Notes: generated by a model not told the origin, from the letters alone. Positions 19,406 through 28,417 are shown, numbered from the stretch's first letter. The stretch: 64,000 bases of DNA from Gammaproteobacteria bacterium (GCA_029881795.1 JAOULX010000001.1:62001-126000), one strand, 5' to 3'. Made by a program: numbers and translations.

Positions 19406-19435
19406 ATGTATCTACGACTTTAGTCGTAGATACAT
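19406..19435. promoter_or_regulatory. perfect 14-bp inverted repeat, candidate LuxR-type operator
   Basis: The arms ATGTATCTACGACT and AGTCGTAGATACAT are separated by TT. The inner part reads TACGACT-TT-AGTCGTA, the 7-2-7 geometry used by NarL-family regulators. It lies between the divergent regulator (start 19301) and the lipoprotein (start 19522). It has no U-tract and a loop too small for a good terminator, so an operator is preferred. Confidence 0.6.
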
Positions 19436-19521
19436 AGAGACTAATGGGTGATTGTTAAAGATAAAACAACTGACTATCGTGGACAGTAATAATAATTTTA
19501 AATATGGAAAAGGGCTTAATC

Positions 19522-22473
19522 ATGTCAACGATATTATTCAGGTTACTCATTGTATTGGCTACAGTGCTTAGCATGGCCGCTTGTAGCAGCGGTGGCGGTG
19601 GTGGCGGCGCAAATATCGGCGGAGACACGACCGGAAATGTCGCAGCAAGCGATTATAATGTAGGCGGGAGTATTACTGGTTTAACGGGCTCGATAGTGCT
19701 GCAAAATAACGGAGCAGATGACATAACGATTTCTGCTAATGGCAGTTATTATTTTACCGTGCCATCCACGGCATCTGCTAATTATTCTGTTACTGTACTG
19801 ACTCAGCCAGTGGGGCAAACATGTACGGTAAGTAATGGTGTGGGTCAGCTGAATCAGGCTGATGTGGGTAATGTAATTATTGCCTGTGCTGATATCGATA
19901 CGGACGGTGACGGCCTCGGTGACAATGATGAATCGTTAATATACGGAACATCACCGCTAAAAAGAGATACCGATGGTGATGGGATCAGCGACTTCGATGA
20001 GATTGTGACTTACAGCTTTAATCCATCGTTAAATAATTATGAATACAACCCGCTGATAGCTGATGTACCAGTCATTGATATTGATATCGTCACGGCGCCG
20101 GATATCGCATTAAACTATGAATTTTCAAACGGTAGCAGCGGCACTGCCACAACGTCACGCAGCTCATCAAATACCAGTGCGGTTACGACGTCTAAAACAA
20201 ACAGTAATTCATCAGCGATTGAAGCATCAAATACGACAGGCACGGAATTAAAAGTCGGTGCTGAAATGGAAATCAGCATGAGTCCTTCCCTGACTCTGAA
20301 TATTGAAAAGACCTGGAGCAGTAGTTATACCAATACAACATCGACTGAGAAGTCTTTTTCCTGGAGTAATGACCAGAGTTTGGAAAACAGTAACGCGTAT
20401 GAGTCGGCCAAATCAATAGAGGCTTCAAATACACTGGCTTCATCCGGTGGCTATATTGCAACTGCGGTTAAAGTGTCAAATAAGGGCAGTCGTGCCTTTA
20501 CTTTAACTAGTCTGACTCTGTCTTCGGCATTGATTAGCCAGACTAGTAATACCATTATCGCACCAGTGAGTAATCTTACTTTCGATGTTGCCGGTAACAG
20601 TACAGCGGCTTTCCCATCTACATCACTGGCAGGCAATGAAAGTACCGGTAACATTGTGTTTTCTGCGGCCAGCCTTGATACCACAACAATAAAAAATTTA
20701 CTGTCAGATTCAAGTGGTATGAAAATTGGTGTTGCAGCCTATGAGTTAGTTGATATCAATGGCATTGCATTTGCCTATGCTCGTGAGCAGGTTAATGCCA
20801 GTACCGCTACGGTTATTATTGATTACGAAACACTGTCAAAAGAAGAGCAGAGGTTTCTAGTTGCAACAGTAGCAGACCCGTCTACACTGACAGTCACGGC
20901 ACAATCAGTGATGGAAAATACATTAAATATTCCACATGCTGTGGATAGTAGTGGGCGCTTGTCATCGATTGATAATGTGGCAGGTGACGGGGTTGTCACC
21001 GGCTGGCTGGTGTTACATAAAACAACCAATGCCAGTGGTGTCGAGACAGCAACGATACACAGTTACAATACGAATTATGATTTCAATACACTCAGATTGA
21101 AAGCCGGTGATGTGCTGCACATGGTTTATCAAATTGATGAAGACGGCGATCTGCTGGGTCGTCGGATGGAAGAAATGCTGGGCACGGATATTAATAATGC
21201 CGATACCGACGGTGATGGTTTGTCAGATTATGATGAGGCGTTTGTAGGCTGGGTTATTGAGTACCCTGTCGGCAACTCCTATAGGGTGTCATCATCGCCT
21301 GCTCTGAGTGACACTGATGGCGATGGCTGGACTGACCTGCAAGAGATGAATGCGTTAACCGATCCGCGTAACCCGGATACCGATGGCGATTTTATTGCAG
21401 ACAGTGTTGATCCAAACCCTTTAACGGCAGATTACTTATTGCATGCAACTAACGTGGTGGCGAGTTTTGTCGATGTAAATACAACGACGGGTAACGCAAC
21501 GCTAAACTGGGGGCATAGCTGGCCTGCAGCAAGTGGATTTAGTTCAGGTCGTGATATTGTGCTTAGACAGATTAATAGCTCGGCTGCTTATACCAGTAAC
21601 CCTGTGTTGCCAGAAATAGCACCGACGGGGACAGCGGTATTAACATCCGTTGGTAACTGGCTGGCTTGTGGCTCAGTTTCTAACTGCTGGGAAGTGGTTG
21701 CGATCCAGGCTACCTCTAGTTCAGATGGTATCGGCACATATTCATTTACCGATAATGGACTTAACCGGTCCGATACGTTCAGATACGCTATTGTGTCGGA
21801 ATATAATGACGGTCTGCAAAACTATTATATGTTTGATGCTGTTAATCCACCGGTGGAGACTACAACTTCCGGTTCGATTAAACGGATTACTATTACCATG
21901 ACCTTAATTACCATGGATGCAAATTGTACTGATTACATGGCTGATACCGATACGGACAGTACGCGTTATAGTAACTGTGAGCCGTTTTATAGCGTAAGGT
22001 ACAATAATAACTTGATTGCATCGCGCTATTCAACGCCAAAGCAGGCAGATACAAACTATATTTATTACACTTCTGGCTCCGCCGGTACAGGCGCGCTGAC
22101 ACCCGCTTATACTTTATGGACGGCGGCCGGCTCATGGACCGATGCAACGAATCCTGACACGGCATTGAGGTCCGGCGCTGCTTCTGCTTATATAGATGTT
22201 ATCGATACCATCACCAGTGTGCCTTTGCAAATTACCGCAGGAGATCGTGATGCAACGGTTAGCGAACTTGGTTACAACACAACATATGGTGAAATTAATG
22301 GTGCTGATGACAGTAAGACGGTGACGGTGAATGTTTCTGCTAATAATTTATTGGTGGGTACGAATGCAACAGTAGGTTCTTCGGTTGCGTGGACCAGTTC
22401 CGCCGGCGTTAACGAATATTCGGCTGGCTCTGTTAGCTTTACTTATCAGGTGACGGTTACCAATGCACCGTAA
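19522..22473 (+). CDS. large lipoprotein with binary-toxin B / protective-antigen-like pore-forming region
   Basis: The protein has 983 aa from the ATG at 19522 (AAGGG upstream). A lipobox (SMAAC) is followed by a poly-Gly linker, so it should be lipid-anchored. Residues about 130-165 hold Ca-binding DTDGDG repeats. Next comes NPLIADVPVIDIDIV (near 176), which resembles the segment before the pore-forming domain of anthrax protective antigen. A long Ser/Thr/Asn stretch of alternating residues (about 198-300) matches the beta-hairpin pore loop in character. Further similarity is seen at AVKVSNKGSRAF and at ATVIIDYETLSKEEQRFLVA (near 430). A second DTDGDG array lies near 555-633. The last 350 residues are beta-rich and unrecognised. 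The homology is by eye; a search is needed to confirm it. Confidence 0.6.
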   Translation: MSTILFRLLIVLATVLSMAACSSGGGGGGANIGGDTTGNVAASDYNVGGSITGLTGSIVLQNNGADDITISANGSYYFTVPSTASANYSVTVLTQPVGQTCTVSNGVGQLNQADVGNVIIACADIDTDGDGLGDNDESLIYGTSPLKRDTDGDGISDFDEIVTYSFNPSLNNYEYNPLIADVPVIDIDIVTAPDIALNYEFSNGSSGTATTSRSSSNTSAVTTSKTNSNSSAIEASNTTGTELKVGAEMEISMSPSLTLNIEKTWSSSYTNTTSTEKSFSWSNDQSLENSNAYESAKSIEASNTLASSGGYIATAVKVSNKGSRAFTLTSLTLSSALISQTSNTIIAPVSNLTFDVAGNSTAAFPSTSLAGNESTGNIVFSAASLDTTTIKNLLSDSSGMKIGVAAYELVDINGIAFAYAREQVNASTATVIIDYETLSKEEQRFLVATVADPSTLTVTAQSVMENTLNIPHAVDSSGRLSSIDNVAGDGVVTGWLVLHKTTNASGVETATIHSYNTNYDFNTLRLKAGDVLHMVYQIDEDGDLLGRRMEEMLGTDINNADTDGDGLSDYDEAFVGWVIEYPVGNSYRVSSSPALSDTDGDGWTDLQEMNALTDPRNPDTDGDFIADSVDPNPLTADYLLHATNVVASFVDVNTTTGNATLNWGHSWPAASGFSSGRDIVLRQINSSAAYTSNPVLPEIAPTGTAVLTSVGNWLACGSVSNCWEVVAIQATSSSDGIGTYSFTDNGLNRSDTFRYAIVSEYNDGLQNYYMFDAVNPPVETTTSGSIKRITITMTLITMDANCTDYMADTDTDSTRYSNCEPFYSVRYNNNLIASRYSTPKQADTNYIYYTSGSAGTGALTPAYTLWTAAGSWTDATNPDTALRSGAASAYIDVIDTITSVPLQITAGDRDATVSELGYNTTYGEINGADDSKTVTVNVSANNLLVGTNATVGSSVAWTSSAGVNEYSAGSVSFTYQVTVTNAP

Positions 22474-22580
22474 CGAAATGCAAGCACAGTGATCCCGCCT
22501 TACAAGTAGTGGGATCATTCAGTGTCTTAATTATCGCCTTGTATGCGCCCAGAGGGGTTGTGGCAAAGTGATAGCAGATA

Positions 22581-22607
22581 AAGGCAGGGGTTAACCCTGC
22601 CTTTTTT
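22581..22607 (+). terminator. rho-independent terminator after the large lipoprotein
   Basis: The stem AAGGCAGGG/CCCTGCCTT with a 5-nt loop runs straight into six T residues. A weaker hairpin (TGATCCC/GGGATCA, 22490-22517, loop of 14, no T-run) lies between the stop codon and it. The rest of the 314-bp gap before the rhomboid gene shows no gene. Confidence 0.9.
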
Positions 22608-22787
22608 ATTGTCGAAATCATTATTATCTGTTGCTAGTCGGTCAAAATAAATAATGCTTAAGGTCCTTTTTCCCCATGTTGCTGCTGGGTACAGATAGGT
22701 GAATCGAAGCTGATATAAAAAGATATTTGATGTATAAATAAAGACATTGTCGGCATAGCCACTGACTAATAACAACTGGACAGTTAT

Positions 22788-24353
22788 TTGTTTTTCATTC
22801 CCTATAGTTCTGCGCTTCATTTCTTTAAGCAGCCGTATCTGACTTATTCGGTGATTGCTATCTGTGTCGTGCTGCATCAGTTTCAGTGGGAAAATCGCCG
22901 CTCTATCGAGAGCGAGGCTTCCGATTATTGTCTTGCCGTTAAAAAACTGGCGTCTGCTGATGCGGGTTTTGATTTTTTTAGACACAATACCTCACTGTGT
23001 CGTGACTATTTGATCTGGATGCATGAGTCCCCGGGGCGTGATGTGATCAGTCACGGCCTCAGTCAGCGCTTATCTGAAGAGTCGCAATACTCACAACAGC
23101 AGATTAATCAAGCGATTGATAACGCGACAAAACATTATCAGATTTTCAAGAATAAAGTGCCGCTGAGTTTGGATGGTAAGCTTAAATACTATCCTGATGA
23201 AACCAGTATTATGCAAATGCTGACGGCCAGTCTGGCACATGCCGACTGGCTGCATCTCATCGGTAATATGCTGTTCTTTTTTGCATTTGCACCAGGCGTG
23301 GAAGCGCTGATTAATAATAAGCTGAAGTATCTGGCTGTGTTTTTTAGTCTGGTTGTTATCACTCATCTGTCTTATTCTGGCTATAGTGCCGCTGCCACTG
23401 TTGTGGTGCCAACGCTGGGTTTGTCAGGAGTGGTGATGGGAATGATAGGGCTGGCGGCTTATTTAATGCCCAATGCCCGGATAAAAGTGTTTATCTGGGG
23501 CTACCGTTTTGTGCGCTCGTATTATGTGCCGGTCTGGGTATTGGCGGCTTTTTATATTGGCTGGAATACACTTAATCTGTACTGGTTTGGTAACAATGGC
23601 GGGGTCAATCTGGTATCACATGTCAGTGGTGGTCTGTCTGGTTTTTTGATTGCGCTGATGTTTTTTCGGCAGCGCAGACGCGAAACAAAAAAAGAGCTGG
23701 CCGAAGAAATTGATTATCACGTCAGTCGAAAAAAAGATTTTGGTTCCTATGATCTGTCTTCAAGTTATGGTCGTGAAAATGCCGTCGAAAGATATCAGTT
23801 AAAGCAAAGCAAAAAAGAGTACGACAGTTTTTTACAACAACTGTATACGCTGGTATCGGTGAAAAAAAATTCTGAAGCAATGATGCTGTTGATTGCAGAA
23901 ATAGAAAGATATCGACAGGACTATCAGCTGTTGCAGCAACTGCTTGAGACCATATCGAGCTGGGGTAAGAGCCGCACTCAGTTATGTACAGGGCGTTTGT
24001 TAATTGATCTGTTGATTAATGCAGGACAGTATGCGCGCGCCGTGTTAGTGGTCAAAGCCTGCCAGCAGGCTGCGCCGGATTTTGTGCTGAGCGATCCGCA
24101 AATGACGCTGCTGCTGGTACGATACGCGCTTGAAATACATGAAACAGATGTGGCTTATTATCTGTTGCACGATGCCGATAAACGTTATCACGAATGTGTT
24201 GATGTCATACCAATAAAAATTCGTGAAGCTGAGCTGTGTTTAATGCAGCTTGATAAGTCGGAGCAGGCCAAAGCGCTTGTAAAGCAACTGTTGCTTAAAG
24301 CCGATAGCCGCTATAAAGATCAGATACTGGCACTGGCAAAATTAATAAGCTGA
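22788..24353 (+). CDS. rhomboid-family intramembrane serine protease with C-terminal helical extension
   Basis: The 521-aa protein starts with TTG (FFIPYSS, typical of rhomboids). After the first helix comes a long cytoplasmic or periplasmic insert (about 35-140). The protease core follows, with HLIGN (near residue 158), the catalytic serine in GLSG and the catalytic histidine in HVSGGLSG. Rhomboids cleave transmembrane segments of other proteins. Residues from about 300 to the end form a basic linker and a helical, TPR-like domain of about 200 residues that probably selects partners. It has its own transcription unit after the terminator at 22600. Confidence 0.85.
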   Translation: MFFIPYSSALHFFKQPYLTYSVIAICVVLHQFQWENRRSIESEASDYCLAVKKLASADAGFDFFRHNTSLCRDYLIWMHESPGRDVISHGLSQRLSEESQYSQQQINQAIDNATKHYQIFKNKVPLSLDGKLKYYPDETSIMQMLTASLAHADWLHLIGNMLFFFAFAPGVEALINNKLKYLAVFFSLVVITHLSYSGYSAAATVVVPTLGLSGVVMGMIGLAAYLMPNARIKVFIWGYRFVRSYYVPVWVLAAFYIGWNTLNLYWFGNNGGVNLVSHVSGGLSGFLIALMFFRQRRRETKKELAEEIDYHVSRKKDFGSYDLSSSYGRENAVERYQLKQSKKEYDSFLQQLYTLVSVKKNSEAMMLLIAEIERYRQDYQLLQQLLETISSWGKSRTQLCTGRLLIDLLINAGQYARAVLVVKACQQAAPDFVLSDPQMTLLLVRYALEIHETDVAYYLLHDADKRYHECVDVIPIKIREAELCLMQLDKSEQAKALVKQLLLKADSRYKDQILALAKLIS

Positions 24354-24406
24354 GTGTTGTTGATGGTGCTGTGGGTATTCTTTGTGCTTTTATCAGAGCG
24401 AAGCAT

Positions 24407-24850
24407 TTATTTGAACGTTGGAAAGTCTTTTAAGCAACAGCGGCCGGACGGATTAGAGGTGTCGCAGGCACATAAAGAAAGGCGGGTTTGATTTACGACG
24501 AACTCTTTAATTTTTTTATCAGAAGCGGCCTGTGCTTTAGTCACACCAAAACAAAAACAAATTAACGCGTTGTCGTTTTTTTCTTTGACGCCAATCTCCT
24601 GCCTGATATCTGGTTTATTGATTGCAGTGCCATCAGTTGAAAAGTAGACAACATCACAAAGCGCACTGCTGCAGTAAAAAAAAGGCTGCTGACCAGTCAG
24701 AGAATACTGCCAGGGTGACTTAATGTGCTGAAGCATGGTTTTTATTTCAACGCTTAAACATTTATTCGCGCAAACCGGACAGAGTTGTTTATCAGATTTG
24801 TGTTTAGGCTCTGGCATGGTTTGATTCTGAGTTGAGCAGCAATCTGACAT
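24407..24850 (-). CDS. CopZ-family iron-sulfur/zinc-binding protein
   Basis: This Cys-rich cytoplasmic protein (147 aa) starts MSDCCS. It has a zinc-type motif (CPVCANKC), a paired FFYCSSALCDVVYF, a Bfd-like [2Fe-2S] part (ALICFCFGVTKAQA) and a CCLKDFP end. This order matches the N-terminal region of CopZ-type chaperones that carry a mononuclear metal and a [2Fe-2S] cluster. It is 10 bp downstream of merC and likely shares its metal-responsive promoter. ATG 24850 is chosen over 24874, which would overlap merC. Confidence 0.8.
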   Translation of the reverse strand: MSDCCSTQNQTMPEPKHKSDKQLCPVCANKCLSVEIKTMLQHIKSPWQYSLTGQQPFFYCSSALCDVVYFSTDGTAINKPDIRQEIGVKEKNDNALICFCFGVTKAQAASDKKIKEFVVNQTRLSLCACDTSNPSGRCCLKDFPTFK

Positions 24851-24860
24851 GGTATTGACG

Positions 24861-25271
24861 TTATAGCTGTGCATGCTGGCCGCTGGCACAGCTTTTTGCA
24901 GGTGGAGAAACAATATCCCAGATAGCGACGAGCAAGCTTAAGGCCAGCCCGAGATAAAATAAATAGCTGCTCCAGCCATATTGCCATAATGGATACAATG
25001 TCAGTAATATCATTATCGGCCCGCTAATGCCGACCGCAGCACGCCACCAGCGTCGATGTGAAAGAAAAGCAATACCGTTGGCTGCCAGTGTTATCCAGGC
25101 AAAAACCGGTAACAGAGTATTGATAAAAAGACCTTCGAATTGTGCCAGAAAACCAATGCCTAGACTGGCTGACAAGGTGCCAAGGGCAGGAAAACAAGAG
25201 GCGCAGCCCATTGCTGCGACAATCGCGCCGACAGAGCCAGTTTTGTCAAAAAATCGGTTTATCCACCACAT
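24861..25271 (-). CDS. merC: MerC-family mercury/metal transport membrane protein
   Basis: This 136-aa inner-membrane protein has four predicted helices. The metal-binding pair is in AAMGCASCFPALG on the first helix, and the C-terminal CASGQ supplies another cysteine. This is the MerC pattern; MerC moves Hg(II) into the cytoplasm for reduction. I chose ATG 25271 (MWWINRFFDKTG) to match family starts; ATG 25286 would leave only an 11-nt leader. No merA or merR is nearby, so mercury as the true substrate is uncertain. Confidence 0.82.
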   Translation of the reverse strand: MWWINRFFDKTGSVGAIVAAMGCASCFPALGTLSASLGIGFLAQFEGLFINTLLPVFAWITLAANGIAFLSHRRWWRAAVGISGPIMILLTLYPLWQYGWSSYLFYLGLALSLLVAIWDIVSPPAKSCASGQHAQL

Positions 25272-25303
25272 CTTTAAAGTCCGCATTGTGTTTGAGTGCG
25301 GGG

Positions 25304-25335
25304 ATTATAAAGTCCGTAGCTAAGTACGGAGTCAA
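25304..25335 (-). promoter_or_regulatory. MerR-type promoter/operator for merC
   Basis: Reading toward merC: -35 TTGACT (25330-25335) and -10 TATAAT (25304-25309) with an over-long 20-bp spacer (19 if TTATAA is used). The spacer holds the dyad TCCGTAG-CTAA-GTACGGA (25313-25330 on the plus strand), one mismatch from the mer operator TCCGTAC-N4-GTACGGA. The long spacer with a central dyad is the hallmark of MerR-family control. The regulator must be encoded elsewhere. Confidence 0.85.
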
Positions 25336-25380
25336 GTGGCGGTCAGATCTGAACTTGTTAAGAGGCTTGCGACAGGATGT

Positions 25381-25989
25381 TTATTGCTGATCTGCTGTCT
25401 GTTCAGCTGTGTCTTTTTGGTATGATGAGAAGCTATAAGTATGAAAACGACGAACACTTACATCGCTATTCCACCAGTGGCTGTCTAAGCCGGCTTTAAT
25501 TTTCAGCTGATCTAAAAATTCTTTTTTATCAGGCAGTTGATGCCAGACAGCGGGTAAGAACGTGCCGCGATTAAAATCGTATTGCAGGATCAGGCCATCT
25601 ACTCCGGGCTCAATTTGCTGCAGTAATTCCTGTTCGCTGTCGAAAGTCATGGTTTCTGGTTCTGTCAATATCGAAATTTCCATGCCCAGCTGGCTAAATT
25701 CATCTTCTGTTAAAGGCGGGAATCGAGGGTCTTTGAAGGCAGCGGCATAGGCATTCTCAGCGATGTCATTAATCAGTGGCTGGTCTGCATCGAGGCTGCC
25801 TATGCAACCTCTGAGTTTGAAGTTTGTGTTTAGCGTGACGAAGCTGGCGCAATGCTGTTGTAAATCTGCCGAGTATTCTTCGGTCTTCATGATATGGGGA
25901 TTGCCTGTTTTAAGACCATACAGAATGGATGCTCTGGCAATTTGAATACAGGTTATCTGATCTTGTTCTGAAAGTTTAGTGAATGACAT
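25381..25989 (-). CDS. amrA: AmmeMemoRadiSam system protein A (AMMECR1 family)
   Basis: The protein (about 203 aa) carries the AMMECR1 signature: FVTLNTNFKLRGCIGSL near residue 60, then FKDPRFPPLTEDEF, and a C-terminal TFLPAVWHQLP. The biochemical role is unknown. The gene overlaps the upstream amrB; starts at 25989 (MSFTK) or 25998 (MEPMS) are both possible and neither has an ideal ribosome site. It belongs with amrB and the divergent radical SAM gene at 26941, a three-part set that recurs across bacteria and archaea. Confidence 0.9.
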   Translation of the reverse strand: MSFTKLSEQDQITCIQIARASILYGLKTGNPHIMKTEEYSADLQQHCASFVTLNTNFKLRGCIGSLDADQPLINDIAENAYAAAFKDPRFPPLTEDEFSQLGMEISILTEPETMTFDSEQELLQQIEPGVDGLILQYDFNRGTFLPAVWHQLPDKKEFLDQLKIKAGLDSHWWNSDVSVRRFHTYSFSSYQKDTAEQTADQQ

Positions 25990-26785
25990 AGGCTCCATAT
26001 CCGACAACGCTGTCTTTTGATCCGGCGGTGTCACCGGAGTTACGTAAATCCAGCGTTTGAATCGTTAGCTGGTGCTGTTGAGTGGCTGTTAACATGCCGG
26101 TTAAGCCGTTACGGCCGCAGGCGTCTTCATAACGGATCAGTTCCGGTCGTAGGTTTTCAATGGCATCACTGGTTGCGCGATCAAGTTGCTTGGCCTGATA
26201 ATAATCATGGTAATGGCTGAGGTCGGTGCTGATCACGATCAGCGTCTGCTCGTCGCCCCATAGCAGGTTGATGACTTCGCTGACCTGCTGCATGCTGGCA
26301 TCGCCAACGACGATAGGTACGAGGCTAAAGTCATCAAGAGTTTCCTGTAAAAAAGGTAGCTGGACTTCAAGACTGTGTTCTTCGCGGTGCGCCTCATCAG
26401 AGATGGTGATCTGACTGAGGCCGCTGAGCGTGGCAATCGCTGGCTGATCAATCGGTATCTCACCCAAAGGTGTACGAAAATGACTTGAGCCGGGCAGCGC
26501 CATGCCATTAATGGCGACGCGATGACAGGGCCCGAGCAAAACCACACGCTTGATCAGGTGCTGATAAGGGATCAGTTGTTTATAGGCAGAAGCGGCTATC
26601 GGGCCGGAATAGATATAACCGGCATGCGGTACGATCAGGGCTTTGATCCGGTGTTCGGAGTTGCTGAACTCGGCGCTGGCATTATCAAGAAAGCGATGGA
26701 TTTCTCGCTTTAAGGTTTTCACTTCCGCTGGATAAAACATACCGGCTACAGCCGGCGGACGACTCCGGTTTTTTAATCTTTCCAT
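25976..26785 (-). CDS. amrB: AmmeMemoRadiSam system protein B (Memo family)
   Basis: The 269-aa protein is related to the Memo family and to extradiol dioxygenases. Visible motifs are VAGMFYPAE near the N-terminus, IVPHAGYIYSGP with a metal-binding-type histidine, LGPCHR, EEHSLEVQLPFLQ and STDLSHYHDY. AAGGAG (26793-26798) gives a strong ribosome site. That site lies inside a small inverted repeat (AACACT/AGTGTT, 26789-26809), which could hide it. It is transcribed away from the radical SAM gene. Confidence 0.92.
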   Translation of the reverse strand: MERLKNRSRPPAVAGMFYPAEVKTLKREIHRFLDNASAEFSNSEHRIKALIVPHAGYIYSGPIAASAYKQLIPYQHLIKRVVLLGPCHRVAINGMALPGSSHFRTPLGEIPIDQPAIATLSGLSQITISDEAHREEHSLEVQLPFLQETLDDFSLVPIVVGDASMQQVSEVINLLWGDEQTLIVISTDLSHYHDYYQAKQLDRATSDAIENLRPELIRYEDACGRNGLTGMLTATQQHQLTIQTLDLRNSGDTAGSKDSVVGYGAYVIH

Positions 26786-26940
26786 GACAACACTCCTTAA
26801 TTAAGTGTTTCTTGATCTGTTTATATAATAAGCCCATTTATCCTGCTTGCAACAGAATGATGGAAGGATTATGTTTTAAACAGGATGCGCGAACTAGCTG
26901 GCGATGACTGCCGGCTGGATTTGCGAGCGGGGATAAAGCG

Positions 26941-28020
26941 ATGGATGAAAGCTCGATAGTTAAAACCAAATACTGGCATTTGCTGGATGATGGCCGGGTG
27001 CAGTGTGATTTATGCCCCCGTGAATGCAAATTGCATGACGCCCAGCAAGGCCTGTGTTTTGTGCGCGCCAACCAGAACAATGAACTGGTGCTGACGAGCT
27101 ATGGACGTTCCAGCGGGTTCTGTATCGACCCGATTGAAAAAAAGCCCTTATATCATTTTTTGCCCGGAACGCCGGTTTTTTCATTCGGAACCGCAGGTTG
27201 CAATCTGGCCTGTAAATTTTGTCAAAACTGGGATATCAGTAAATCCCGCGAAATAGATACTCTGGCCGATGCGGCCAGTCCACAAAAAATTGCTGAAACA
27301 GCTGCCCACTATGGCTGTCGCAGTGTTGCTTACACCTATAACGACCCGGTTATTTTTCATGAATACGCGATTGATGTGGCCAGGGCCTGCCGTGAAAACG
27401 CAATAAAGTCAGTTGCCGTTACTGCCGGATACGTCAGCCCGGAGCCACGGGCTGAATTCTATCAGTGGATGGATGCTGCCAACGTTGACTTAAAGGCCTT
27501 TAGCGAGCGCTTTTACCATAAGATTACTGGCGGTCATTTACAGCCGGTACTGGAAACACTGCAATATATTAAACAGCAAACTGACTGCTGGTTGGAAACC
27601 ACCACGCTGATTATTCCCGGTGAAAATGATTCAGAAAAAGAACTGACGCAGATGTGTGAATGGGTCGTTGAAAACCTGGGGCCAGATATGCCGATGCATT
27701 TCAGCGCATTTCACCCGGATTATAAGATGATGGATCGTCCATCGACACCGCTATCGACGCTGAGCATGGCCAGAAATATCGCGCTCAAAGCCGGGGTTCG
27801 CTATGCCTATGTGGGAAATGTGCATGACCGTGATGCCGACAGCAGCTGGTGTCATCAGTGTAAAAGCTTATTAATTGAACGGGACTGGTATGTGTTGGGG
27901 CAGTGGAATCTGTCAGCTGACGGTGCCTGTCGTGGTTGCGGCACACCGCTGGCCGGGATTTTTGACGCAGCACCGGGAGACTGGGGCGCCAAGCGCTTGC
28001 CGGTAAGAATGGCGGGCTAG
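26941..28020 (+). CDS. amrS: AmmeMemoRadiSam system radical SAM enzyme
   Basis: This radical SAM protein of 359 aa has an N-terminal cysteine motif (CDLCPRECKLHDAQQGLC), the 4Fe-4S/SAM site C87/C91/C94 in GCNLACKFCQNWDIS, a TIM-barrel core with YTYNDPVIF and a C-terminal zinc-like pair of CxxC motifs (CHQC, CRGC). It is similar to pyruvate-formate-lyase activators. Its product is unknown. It is divergent from amrA-amrB across 155 bp. A paralogue lies at 44166. Confidence 0.92.
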   Translation: MDESSIVKTKYWHLLDDGRVQCDLCPRECKLHDAQQGLCFVRANQNNELVLTSYGRSSGFCIDPIEKKPLYHFLPGTPVFSFGTAGCNLACKFCQNWDISKSREIDTLADAASPQKIAETAAHYGCRSVAYTYNDPVIFHEYAIDVARACRENAIKSVAVTAGYVSPEPRAEFYQWMDAANVDLKAFSERFYHKITGGHLQPVLETLQYIKQQTDCWLETTTLIIPGENDSEKELTQMCEWVVENLGPDMPMHFSAFHPDYKMMDRPSTPLSTLSMARNIALKAGVRYAYVGNVHDRDADSSWCHQCKSLLIERDWYVLGQWNLSADGACRGCGTPLAGIFDAAPGDWGAKRLPVRMAG

Positions 28021-28111
28021 CGATTGTCACGATTATTTAATAAAAATGAAATGGCTTTGTCATCTGCAATCATTAGGCTGCAAGCTCTGTTAATAAAAGA
28101 GGAAAGCCAGC

Positions 28112-28315
28112 ATGTATTATCTTCAGGAGCTACCGGGTAAGAAATTCAGGCTAATGTCAGATACTATCGCATTATGGATATTTAATGATCATGGCGTGGC
28201 CAGAGCGGTCTGCCGTGACTGGTATGGCATTGAGCCAGAAAAATATTTTTTGACGCAGTCGCAGTGCGCTAATGCCAGAGCCAGTAGTGAAAATGATTGT
28301 CAGCAGCTGAATTGA
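28112..28315 (+). CDS. small hypothetical protein
   Basis: This 67-codon frame has a plausible ribosome site (GAGG about 9 bp upstream of ATG) and a mixed, coding-like composition (GVARAVCRDWYGIEPEKYF). There is no signal peptide or known motif. It lies between the radical SAM gene and gmk. I cannot assign a family. Confidence 0.45.
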   Translation: MYYLQELPGKKFRLMSDTIALWIFNDHGVARAVCRDWYGIEPEKYFLTQSQCANARASSENDCQQLN

Positions 28316-28417
28316 TAAAAAATTCAGTGTTTATTGAGGTTTTATCAGCCTTTTTCCTCCCTTTAAAGCCTGAAATCAGTTATCCTTTACTATCCGATTA
28401 ATCAAACAGATAGTCAC

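Noticed and set aside
22490-22517. TGATCCC/GGGATCA hairpin as the main terminator of the large lipoprotein
   Set aside because: The loop is 14 nt and no T-run follows; the hairpin at 22581-22607 is far better.
22527-22985. 152-codon minus-strand frame across the terminator and rhomboid start
   Set aside because: It runs through the terminator hairpin and the conserved rhomboid N-terminus; no protein-like motifs.
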